The notes below the pieces were generated by a model. The model saw only the letters and a program-made list of their open reading frames with translations, was not told the DNA's origin and did no database searches. From DASRLE01 sp964558455 (lineage in GTDB: Bacteria; Verrucomicrobiota; Verrucomicrobiia; Limisphaerales; Palsa-1400), in assembly GCA_964558455.1 (NCBI GenBank), contig CAZLEE010000001.1:1-64000 (forward strand): a stretch of DNA of 64,000 nucleotides, given 5' to 3'. Position numbers and translations under genes: made by a program. This document shows, in pieces, positions 16,891 through 24,269 of the stretch. Within the stretch, counting starts at the first letter, position 1; every line of letters starts with the position of its first letter.

Positions 16891-19800
16891 TTACTGGGTC
16901 GCGGTGCGATAGTAGCGGCCGCTGTAATTCGTCGCGTCCGTGTCAATGAATTCGAAGTCTCCGTTGGTATCGGCCGCATTGGTGTCCAATGTCGTCCAAG
17001 AAATGGGCGGGGTTAAATCCGGCGCGGCCTCAATCAAGTAAACATAACCGGGCGTCCCGTTGCAGTCCAACTGTATCGTGCCGTCATCCAGCAGGACGAT
17101 ATTGGTGATGGTCACCGGTATGGTATTGGGGGGCAGGGTCACGGTCAGGGTGTTGGTGATATAGGCGATGTTGTAGTTGCCCGGCGCGAACGTCCCGCCT
17201 GTCGCCTGGCTGGGCGTGATGATGTAAGTCCCCACCGGCGCGTTGGTCTGGTCGCCACCGTTGCTGACGGTCAGCGTGACGGAGCCGATGGTCTCGCCGT
17301 TTTGCAATCCAACGCTGGTAAATTGCGTGCAGCCGCTGCCAAACGTCAACGAAACGCCGTAAGTCGTGCTCTGCGCGTTGGCCGTGACGCTTAACGCCGC
17401 CGCGTTGACCTGCTGGGTCGAGGCGCCGCCCGTGGAACTGGCCGCATAGCCGCTGACTCCGCTGTAGGAAGCCGTGATGGGGTGGTTTCCAACCGCAAGC
17501 AGGCTGGTGGCGTAGGAAGCTGTTCCGCCGCTGACCGCGACCGGGCCGCCCAGTGCCACCGCGTTGTCGTAGAATTGAACGGTCCCGCCGGACGGCGCCG
17601 GAACAACGCTGGCCGTGAAGGTGACCGATTGCCCGTAGGTGGATGGGGTCAGGGTATTCAGCGTGGTCGCGGTTGTGTCGGTAATGGTCAGGATCACGCT
17701 TCCGCCGCTGACCGAGATGGCGGCGGTAGTGCCTGCCGCCCCAACGGCGGTCCCGGCAACCGTGAAGGAACCGGTGCCCGATATATTGCCGCTCGCTTGC
17801 TGGATCAGGGTATAGCTGCCGGGGGTCGTCGGTTGTGTTCCATTGACAGTGAAGGCGTTGCCGTTCAGAACCAATGTTCCCTTGGAAATGCCGAGCGCCG
17901 GATCCGAACCGTCATAGGTCAGCGTGACGGGTCTTGATCCAAAATTGACCGTCGTGCCGCCTTTGATCGTGGCTGCGTTTGTCGTGCCGCTGGCGGTGAC
18001 GGTGTTATTCGCGCTCAGGGCATACGCGCTGATGGCGGACACGTCAAACGCCGCCCCGGCGGCAATGGAGATGGTTGAGGAATTGTTGATCGAACCGGAG
18101 CTGCCCAAGGCCAGTGTGCCCACGCTGATCGTTGTATAGCCGGTGTAGGTATTGGCTCCGCTTAGGGTCGCCGTGGTCGATGTGGTCTTGGTCACCGCCT
18201 TGGAACCCGCCAGAATCGCGCTGATTGTGCCGCCTTGGACGGCGTAGGAACCGGCTGTCAGTGTCCCGTCTTGCAGTGTGCCGCCCGTGATCGTCAGCGA
18301 CCCCGCCGTGTGGCTGGCCCCGCCCAAATCCAGAACGCCGCCGTTTACGGTCAAGGCGGCGGAGGTTGACCCCAAAGTGCCCGCCGTGTTAGCCTTCAGC
18401 GTTCCGGGACCTTTGACTATGGTGCCGCCGCTGTAATTGTTGCCGGTGTCGGTCAGGGTCAGGACGTAGCCGCTGACGCCGGTGGTGGTCAGACTGCCTG
18501 AGCCGGTGATGTAATTCGACATCGTCAGGCTGGCATTTGGATTGTCGAATATCCCGCCGCCCGATAACAAGGCAATGGCGCAACCGGTCAGCAAAAATTG
18601 GTCGCCTGCGGTGGTGTCGTTGTTTTGATAGATGCCGCCATTCTCCAGATTAAGCGTGACGCCATCGTTTCCGGTGTCGTGATCGGACATGACGACCAGC
18701 GTGGTGTTGGGGCCGTTGACGGTTTCGGCGCTGAGGCTGCTGCCGGAATAATTATTGGTGTTGTTCAGCACCAATATGCCTCCGCCCGAGAGGGTGTAAC
18801 CCACGCCGCCCAGTATGCATTGAAGGTAGGTGGCGCTGCCGGCAGGAATGCTGATGGTTCCGGGGCTGTTCAAGGTGAGCGTTGCGCTCGTTCCGGTCAC
18901 ATCATAACCCGCCGTATCAAACGTGACGCTGCCAGCCGTCGCGGAGGTGGCCAAAGTCACCGTTCCAGCCGTGCCGGCAAAAACCGGGTTGTCGCCGCCC
19001 GTGGAAAAGGCAACATTCGAGCTTCCGCTATACCACCAGTTGGTGGTGCCGGTGTCCCAATAGCCGGTGCCGCCGGTGCCCGGAGAGGCAAAAGTCTTGG
19101 CGGCGGGATTCCAATAGACCGCCGCCCCCGCCGGCGCGCTCGGCGTTGGCGCGTTGGTGTTGCCGACGAGGAAAAGTTGCAGGAACTGATTCGTGCTGCC
19201 GTTGAACACGTCCGCATCGCCTCCCGACCAATTCGTGTCGCCATACTGCCAGATGTCCCAAGTGGTCCATGGATAGATGTCGGAAGGGGCGCTCGTTTGC
19301 GGGGTGGGGCTGCCGCAGGCGCTGCCTGTGCAGGAGGGGTAATCGGATAGCCACGAGGGCCAATTGGTCACGGTCGTGTTCAGGCCCGGATAGGTCCCTG
19401 GCGCGGAAAACCAGGAGCCGGTATAAATCACCGGTTTGATGGTGACGCCGGCGGCGTGGGCGTAATTGGACACGTCGTTGCACCATTCATTGGCCCACTG
19501 CGACAGCTTGGCTGCGGTGAAGTTGAGACCGGCATTGGTGACATACACATCCTCCCAATCCAGCATCGGCACAAGATAACCCCCGCCCGCCACGACGTAG
19601 CCGCCGGCGAAGTTCCAAAAATATTGTGCCTCGGTGTCCGCGCTGTTGGCCCCAGTGATATTCGGGTCGTCGCTCGGTCGCGCAAAATGATACGCGCCAA
19701 TCATCACGCCCGCCGCCTTGGCGTGGCTTTCATTAATGGCAAAATCGGCATCCTCATAATACGTTCCCTCCGTCGCCTTGGTCCACGCAAAGGAGATGCC

Positions 19801-19962
19801 GTCATTCCTGATATTCGTCCAGTTGAGGCTGCCTCCCTGGTAGCTGGAGACATCCGTGCCCATGGGCCGTGTCCCGGCGGCGGCATCCTTTGCCCCCATC
19901 GCCAGCCCCAGGAGAAAGATGGAAACGGTTTGCTCGAAAGAGAAAGAGGCGGAGAAGTTCAT
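16891..19962 (-). CDS. GH25 lysozyme fused to autotransporter-type repeats and Ig-like/MBG domains
   Basis: A 1023-residue secreted protein. After an N-terminal signal peptide (FSASFSFEQTVSIFLLGLAM), residues about 35-240 are a glycoside hydrolase 25 muramidase: GTDVSSYQGG at the start, FAWTKATEGTYY, GAYHFARPS, and the DxE catalytic pair in MLDWEDVYV. The middle 400 residues are Gly/Thr/Ser-rich autotransporter-associated beta-strand repeats (GTISIPAGSATY, TGNNYSGGTIVKGPG, GANTYTGYTTISVG). A bacterial Ig-like repeat (STYGQSVTFTASV, GTVQFYDNAVALGG) and an MBG-type domain follow, then a C-terminal beta domain ending YYRTATQ. No beta-barrel translocator is attached. The role could be cell-wall cleavage of prey or neighbours, or self-wall remodelling. 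The start codon lacks an evident ribosome site. Confidence 0.85.
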   Translation of the reverse strand: MNFSASFSFEQTVSIFLLGLAMGAKDAAAGTRPMGTDVSSYQGGSLNWTNIRNDGISFAWTKATEGTYYEDADFAINESHAKAAGVMIGAYHFARPSDDPNITGANSADTEAQYFWNFAGGYVVAGGGYLVPMLDWEDVYVTNAGLNFTAAKLSQWANEWCNDVSNYAHAAGVTIKPVIYTGSWFSAPGTYPGLNTTVTNWPSWLSDYPSCTGSACGSPTPQTSAPSDIYPWTTWDIWQYGDTNWSGGDADVFNGSTNQFLQLFLVGNTNAPTPSAPAGAAVYWNPAAKTFASPGTGGTGYWDTGTTNWWYSGSSNVAFSTGGDNPVFAGTAGTVTLATSATAGSVTFDTAGYDVTGTSATLTLNSPGTISIPAGSATYLQCILGGVGYTLSGGGILVLNNTNNYSGSSLSAETVNGPNTTLVVMSDHDTGNDGVTLNLENGGIYQNNDTTAGDQFLLTGCAIALLSGGGIFDNPNASLTMSNYITGSGSLTTTGVSGYVLTLTDTGNNYSGGTIVKGPGTLKANTAGTLGSTSAALTVNGGVLDLGGASHTAGSLTITGGTLQDGTLTAGSYAVQGGTISAILAGSKAVTKTTSTTATLSGANTYTGYTTISVGTLALGSSGSINNSSTISIAAGAAFDVSAISAYALSANNTVTASGTTNAATIKGGTTVNFGSRPVTLTYDGSDPALGISKGTLVLNGNAFTVNGTQPTTPGSYTLIQQASGNISGTGSFTVAGTAVGAAGTTAAISVSGGSVILTITDTTATTLNTLTPSTYGQSVTFTASVVPAPSGGTVQFYDNAVALGGPVAVSGGTASYATSLLAVGNHPITASYSGVSGYAASSTGGASTQQVNAAALSVTANAQSTTYGVSLTFGSGCTQFTSVGLQNGETIGSVTLTVSNGGDQTNAPVGTYIITPSQATGGTFAPGNYNIAYITNTLTVTLPPNTIPVTITNIVLLDDGTIQLDCNGTPGYVYLIEAAPDLTPPISWTTLDTNAADTNGDFEFIDTDATNYSGRYYRTATQ

Positions 19963-20159
19963 GCGCTCAGAAAAAAAGTGCTGAAATAAAAAATTTCACC
20001 AGGATTCAGGGTTTTGCTTTTTCCTGTTATAACACAAAGCGGCGCAATGAGCAAGCTTAACTCCAGGTTTTTGGGGGCTTTTTTTGAATCGCCCCTAAAA
20101 GTTTCTCTGGGGGAAAATAAGGTTTGTTTCCGGGCGCGTCTTTCCCCACGCTTGGCCTG

Positions 20160-20573
20160 ATGGCCAGACAAGCATTGGGTCGGAATTTAGGAACACTCCT
20201 GGGCGGCAACGCCCCGGCGACGGGCGGCGGCGCGCCCGTCGCAGACGCGCCGGTCGCGGGTGCGGGCACGCCGGCGCGGACGGAACCGTCCGGACTGAGC
20301 CTGGGCGTCCGTTCCCTGGCGCGCGGCCATCAAACCGCGCCCCCTCCGCCGCCTGTGCCCGTCTGGTATCTGTTCGGCGGGGATATTTTATTGACAGCTT
20401 TGGCGTTGACCGTGATCTGCCTGAGCCGGCATCCGGTGTCGTGGCCGAGGGAGGTTTTTTGCGCGGCGGCGGTGACTTTGGGCGGGTGTCTGGGGGTCGC
20501 GGCGCTTTTTTTGAGTGACGAGCCGTCAGGCGCTGGCACTGGTGTAGTGCCGCATGGAAAAACGCCAGAATAG
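20160..20573 (+). CDS. Small membrane protein with ParB-like N-terminal motif
   Basis: 137 residues from ATG 20160 (an in-frame ATG at 20124 is less likely). The first residues MARQALGRNLGTLLGG resemble the LGRGLxALL motif at the N-terminus of chromosomal ParB proteins, the part that touches ParA. An Ala/Gly/Pro-rich linker of about 70 residues including PPPPPVP follows, then two hydrophobic helices (YLFGGDILLTALALTVICL and AAAVTLGGCLGVAALFL). Nothing else of ParB is present. The gene runs convergent to, and overlaps by 48 bases, the 3' end of the ABC-2 permease gene. I do not recognise a named family. Coding is supported by the coherent domain layout, not by homology. Confidence 0.6.
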   Translation: MARQALGRNLGTLLGGNAPATGGGAPVADAPVAGAGTPARTEPSGLSLGVRSLARGHQTAPPPPPVPVWYLFGGDILLTALALTVICLSRHPVSWPREVFCAAAVTLGGCLGVAALFLSDEPSGAGTGVVPHGKTPE

Positions 20574-21350
20574 TTCGGAGACGGCAAAGCACACCACCGC
20601 CAATCCCGGCAGCAAGACCATTTCCCAGGGCGAACTCAGGCAGTTGAGCAGCAGTTTGACCGGCACATTGACCACCAGCAGCATCGGCACCGCGAAGGTG
20701 AAAAAGGCGCGGAAAAATCCCTGAAACGCCGCGTCGGGATAACGCGCGATGTTGAACAGGTTGTAGTAGCCCCACACGATTCCTTGCGCGCGCACGGTCC
20801 AGAACGCGACACTGCTCAACAGGAACATTAACGAGTAATGGATCAGGATGCCCGCCACGCATAACAGGAAAAATCCCGCGATCCGGACCGGGTCGGGCGC
20901 CAGATGCATTTGCCGCGCCGCGTAACCCATGACCGCCAGCGCGGAGGCCGCGTTGACAAATCCGCCCAAATCCACCTGGCGCAATGAAACCAGAAATCGC
21001 GAGTTGACCGGCAGCAGCAGCATGAAATCCAGCCGCCCGGTCCGGATCAACTCGGAAAGTTGCGTGCAGTTCGTGAGGAAGAACGCCTGGAAAATCTGCT
21101 GGATGAAGTGGCTCGCCCCCACCAGCAGGATCACCTGCCATTTGCTCCAGCTTGCTATGTGGTCGGTATGAAGATAGATCACGCCGATGAAACCGATTTG
21201 CAGCGCGAACCAGAGCAGTTCAACCACGATCCAAAGCAGGAAATTGCTCTTGAAACTCATCTCCCGCGCCACGGAATTCCGCCAAAGCGCCGCGTAAATC
21301 AAGGCGTGATGCCGTGCCACTGCGTAGAGGTTGCGAAGGGATATTTTCAT
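20526..21350 (-). CDS. ABC-2 type transporter permease
   Basis: 274 residues with six predicted membrane helices and the pattern of the ABC-2 family permeases of the PF06182 kind (SFKSNFLLWIVVELLWFALQ, a central ELIRTGRLDFMLLLPVNSRF, and NLFNIARYPDAAFQGFFR). These form half of a two-permease ABC exporter with a separate NatA-like ATPase. It is the second gene of a pair with the permease at 21354-22175, three bases apart. The region GRLDFMLLLP probably forms the coupling helix contacting the ATPase. No ATPase gene lies nearby. The substrate is unknown. Confidence 0.85.
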   Translation of the reverse strand: MKISLRNLYAVARHHALIYAALWRNSVAREMSFKSNFLLWIVVELLWFALQIGFIGVIYLHTDHIASWSKWQVILLVGASHFIQQIFQAFFLTNCTQLSELIRTGRLDFMLLLPVNSRFLVSLRQVDLGGFVNAASALAVMGYAARQMHLAPDPVRIAGFFLLCVAGILIHYSLMFLLSSVAFWTVRAQGIVWGYYNLFNIARYPDAAFQGFFRAFFTFAVPMLLVVNVPVKLLLNCLSSPWEMVLLPGLAVVCFAVSELFWRFSMRHYTSASA

Positions 21351-21353
21351 GGG

Positions 21354-22175
21354 TCAACCGCCTGCCGCCGAATATTTCCGGATGCCGCGCCGCCATATCA
21401 CCACCGACAGCCCGTAAAAAAACAGCACCCAGCCGGTTTGGATCAACATCCCGCGCGCCAGCGCCGCCCCCTTGATCTGGCCCAGGTAAATGCCCGCCGG
21501 AAAATAGAGTTGATACGGGAACGGCGTGTAGTCCAAAAAGCGCGCCACCGCCGCCGGCAGGATGTTCAGCGGAAACAAATGGCCGCCGGCAATGTATTCC
21601 ACCGCAAAAAACATGAAGATGATGGTCGAAACTTCCAGCAGCCAGAACGAGAGCAGCGCCAGGGTGAACGATATGAAAAATTGCAGCAGCCCGGTCATTA
21701 CGGTGGAGATCAAAAACATTCCCAGGGCCGCCCCGCTGTCCGGCCCGACAAAATATTGGCGCCACCAATATATGAACATCCCCACCGGCAGAATCGAAAT
21801 GGACGCAAACATGATCCGCCCGGAAAAAAACAGGCACAGCCGGTAGCCCAGGTAATTGATGGGCTTGAGCATGAATTGGCTGATGTTCCCATCCTTGATG
21901 TCCGCCGCGATCTGCCAGTCGTCCTCCGCCACCGCCGTGAGCGTGTCAACAATCGTGATGATCAGGTAATACGAAATCATCCCGGCCAGACCGTAGCCTC
22001 CCACGTCCTTGTTTTGTCCGTGATAAACGGCGCGCCACAGATAAATCGTCGCCAGCAACGGAACCAGCCCGAACACGGCGCGGAAGAAAAAATTGAAGCG
22101 ATAGACCAGGGTGTTGGCAAAACCGATTTTTATGACGTGCCAGTATTTTTGCATCGCGCTGTTTTCCCCGGACAA
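21354..22175 (-). CDS. ABC-2 type transporter permease
   Basis: 273 residues, six predicted membrane helices, related in layout to the next gene downstream: VIKIGFANTLVYRFNFFFRA near the N-terminus, IAADIKDGNISQFMLKPINY as the probable coupling segment, and a C-terminal FFYGLSVVIWRRGIRKYSA. With its neighbour it would form a heterodimeric exporter channel in the inner membrane. Family members with this pairing often lie next to an ABC ATPase, which is missing here. Downstream gene starts three bases after the stop, so they are one operon. Confidence 0.85.
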   Translation of the reverse strand: MSGENSAMQKYWHVIKIGFANTLVYRFNFFFRAVFGLVPLLATIYLWRAVYHGQNKDVGGYGLAGMISYYLIITIVDTLTAVAEDDWQIAADIKDGNISQFMLKPINYLGYRLCLFFSGRIMFASISILPVGMFIYWWRQYFVGPDSGAALGMFLISTVMTGLLQFFISFTLALLSFWLLEVSTIIFMFFAVEYIAGGHLFPLNILPAAVARFLDYTPFPYQLYFPAGIYLGQIKGAALARGMLIQTGWVLFFYGLSVVIWRRGIRKYSAAGG

Positions 22176-22227
22176 CCGGGCCGGGTTGGGTGTTGCATTG
22201 ACAGGCTCCGGCCTTCAGGCCGGGAGT

Positions 22228-22827
22228 TTAGGCGCGGCCCGCCGGCGGGTGAATTCCGAACTTTGCCAGTTCCGCTTGCAGCCGCTCCATCGGCAGTCCC
22301 GCCACGTTGCTGCGCGAGCCGGCTATCGATTCCACCACCGTCACGCCCTTTTCTTGAATCCCGTACGCCCCCGCCTTGTCCAGCGGGTTCACTTTGGCAT
22401 GATATTGCCGCACTTGGGCCGGGGTCATCTTCCGAAAGGTCACGTCGGTCTGCTCGTAAAAAAGCCTCTGGTGGCGCGATTGCAAATGGATCAGGCAGAC
22501 TCCGGTCACGACTTGGTGCGTTTGCCCTTGCAAGGCCATCACCATTCTCTCCGCATCGGCGGCGTCGGCCGGCTTGCCGAAAACTTCCCGGCCGAAAACC
22601 ACCACCGTGTCCACTCCCAGAACCACGGCGTCCGGATGTTTTTTTGAGACGGCCTGCGCCTTGCGAAAAGCGTTCAATCGCGCCAGTTCGCCCGCGCTCA
22701 AATTTTTGAAGTTAATTTCCTCCGCCCCGCTCGGCACGACGCTGAATTCATACTTGAACTCCCGCAATAGATCGGCGCGGCGAGGTGAAATTGAAGCCAA
22801 AATGAGGCTGGACACGTTCATGACCAT
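22228..22827 (-). CDS. maf: Maf-like nucleoside triphosphate pyrophosphatase
   Basis: About 199 residues, the usual Maf length. LASISPRRADLLREF at the start carries the S-x-R-R motif that binds triphosphate; DTVVVFGREVFGKPADAADAERM holds the catalytic Asp region and GKP; TGVCLI and the IQEKGVTVVESIAGSRSNVAGLP C-terminus are canonical. Maf enzymes hydrolyse dTTP/UTP or m7GTP and are linked to division arrest. Two Met codons (22827 and 22821) are possible starts. It follows hisD on the same strand with a 37-base gap. Confidence 0.95.
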   Translation of the reverse strand: MVMNVSSLILASISPRRADLLREFKYEFSVVPSGAEEINFKNLSAGELARLNAFRKAQAVSKKHPDAVVLGVDTVVVFGREVFGKPADAADAERMVMALQGQTHQVVTGVCLIHLQSRHQRLFYEQTDVTFRKMTPAQVRQYHAKVNPLDKAGAYGIQEKGVTVVESIAGSRSNVAGLPMERLQAELAKFGIHPPAGRA

Positions 22828-22864
22828 AATAAGCTATATCCGTTTGGGGCCGGGCGCGAACTTT

Positions 22865-24166
22865 TCAGCGCCGGGCTTTCAAGCGCAATTCGGCCGATCT
22901 GCCGTGCGCGTCAAGCCCTTCCAGCTCGGCGAACTTTTTCACGGTTTTCATCGCTTTTTTCAGCGCCGGCCTGGTGTAGGACACCAAACTCGTCCGCCGT
23001 TGAAATTGATCCACGGTCAACCCGGCGAAGGATGCGCCCGTCCCGCCTGCCGGCAGGGTATGGCTCGGCCCGGCCACGTAATCGCCCAGCACGGTCGGCG
23101 ACCAGACTCCGAGGAACAGGGCGCCGGCTGTCGTCAGTTTTTGCGCCACCCTGGCCGCGTTTTTCGTCACGATTTCCAAATGTTCGGGCGCGAGCCGGTT
23201 GGCCAGATCGATCCCTTGCGCCAGATCGGCGACTTCGATCAACCAGGTGTTGCGCTCCAGCACCGGCTTGATCAATCCCGCGCGCCCGGCCAAGGGTGAT
23301 TGCCGCGCAATCTCCTTCTTCACCGCGTTCAGGAGCTTGCCCGATGTCGTCAAAAACCAGACCCGTTCAAGGCCGGAACCGTGTTCCGCCTGCGCCAGAA
23401 GATCGGCCGCAATGCAGACCGCGTCGCCGCTGTCATCCGCCAAAACCAGCAATTCGCTCGGTCCCGGCAGCAAATCAATCGCGGCATAACCGAACAACAA
23501 CCGCTTGGCCGCCACCACATAGGCGTTGCCCGGCCCAAAAATCTTGTTGACCTTCGTGATGGCCGGCGTTCCCAGCGCCATGGCTGCAATCGCCTGCGCG
23601 CCGCCGATGCGGTAAATCTCCGTCGCCCCGGCGAGCTTGGCCGCATACAACACCGCCGGATTGATCCGTCCGGCGCGGTCGCACGGCGTGCAAACCACGA
23701 TTTCCCGGCACCCGGCCGCGCGGGCCAGCGGTATGGTCATCAACGCCGTCGAAACCAGGGGCGCCATCCCGCCCGGAATATACATTCCAACCCGGCCGAA
23801 GGGGTCAAACTTTTCGCCAACCATCGCGCCGTGGCTGTTGTGCATGGACCAATCTTTGCGTAGCGAGCGTTTGGCGAAGGCGGTCACGTTCTTGTGCGTC
23901 TCCGCCACCGCTGCGCGCAATTCGGGATCGGCTTGCACCGCCGCCGCCAGACATTCCGCCTGCGAGACGGCAAAGTTGTCCGGCGAAAGTTTTGGCCCGT
24001 GAAACCGTTCCGTCAATTCCGCCAGCGCCGCGTCGCCCCGCGTCCGCACCGCATCAATAATGCTTTGCGTCTGCCGTTCAATCGCCGGATCGAACAAGCT
24101 GGATGGCGCAAGCAGACGGTTGATTTGGTCGTCAAAATCCTGGTCGCGATGCGAGAACACGTTCAT
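22865..24166 (-). CDS. hisD: Histidinol dehydrogenase
   Basis: 433 residues, full length. HisD carries out the last two oxidations of histidine synthesis, from histidinol to histidine, using zinc and NAD. Visible signatures: GERFDPFGR-type loop (GEKFDPFGRVGMYIPGG), GVQxIAAMA-type block (GGAQAIAAMALGT), KIFGPGNAYVVAAKR, DLLPGPSELLVLAD, AEHG and the late GPSHTLPAGG. The gene stands apart from other his genes and is followed by maf, probably in one transcript. No attenuation leader is seen. Confidence 0.97.
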   Translation of the reverse strand: MNVFSHRDQDFDDQINRLLAPSSLFDPAIERQTQSIIDAVRTRGDAALAELTERFHGPKLSPDNFAVSQAECLAAAVQADPELRAAVAETHKNVTAFAKRSLRKDWSMHNSHGAMVGEKFDPFGRVGMYIPGGMAPLVSTALMTIPLARAAGCREIVVCTPCDRAGRINPAVLYAAKLAGATEIYRIGGAQAIAAMALGTPAITKVNKIFGPGNAYVVAAKRLLFGYAAIDLLPGPSELLVLADDSGDAVCIAADLLAQAEHGSGLERVWFLTTSGKLLNAVKKEIARQSPLAGRAGLIKPVLERNTWLIEVADLAQGIDLANRLAPEHLEIVTKNAARVAQKLTTAGALFLGVWSPTVLGDYVAGPSHTLPAGGTGASFAGLTVDQFQRRTSLVSYTRPALKKAMKTVKKFAELEGLDAHGRSAELRLKARR

Positions 24167-24269
24167 GCGGCTGACAGACTAGGGGAATCCGCCCCGAAAG
24201 TCAAAAGGGAGGAAAGTTGTATCCTCATGGTTGTTGATACCGTCCTGCTTATTGAATACGTTACACAAG

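Noticed and set aside
16891..19962. Prophage endolysin
   Set aside because: No phage genes nearby and the long repeat region with signal peptide is unlike phage GH25.
20095..21141. 348-residue minus-strand frame overlapping the ABC-2 permease
   Set aside because: It lies in a different frame on the same strand as the permease, is Pro/Arg-rich and has no membrane pattern.
21060..22709. 549-residue plus-strand frame over the ABC permease and maf genes
   Set aside because: Low-complexity Arg/His/Gln/Pro composition and no motif; both permeases and Maf are clear on the other strand.
24231..24269. TTG start for the rhamnosidase
   Set aside because: It would add 13 residues in front of a good signal peptide; ATG 24270 is simpler.
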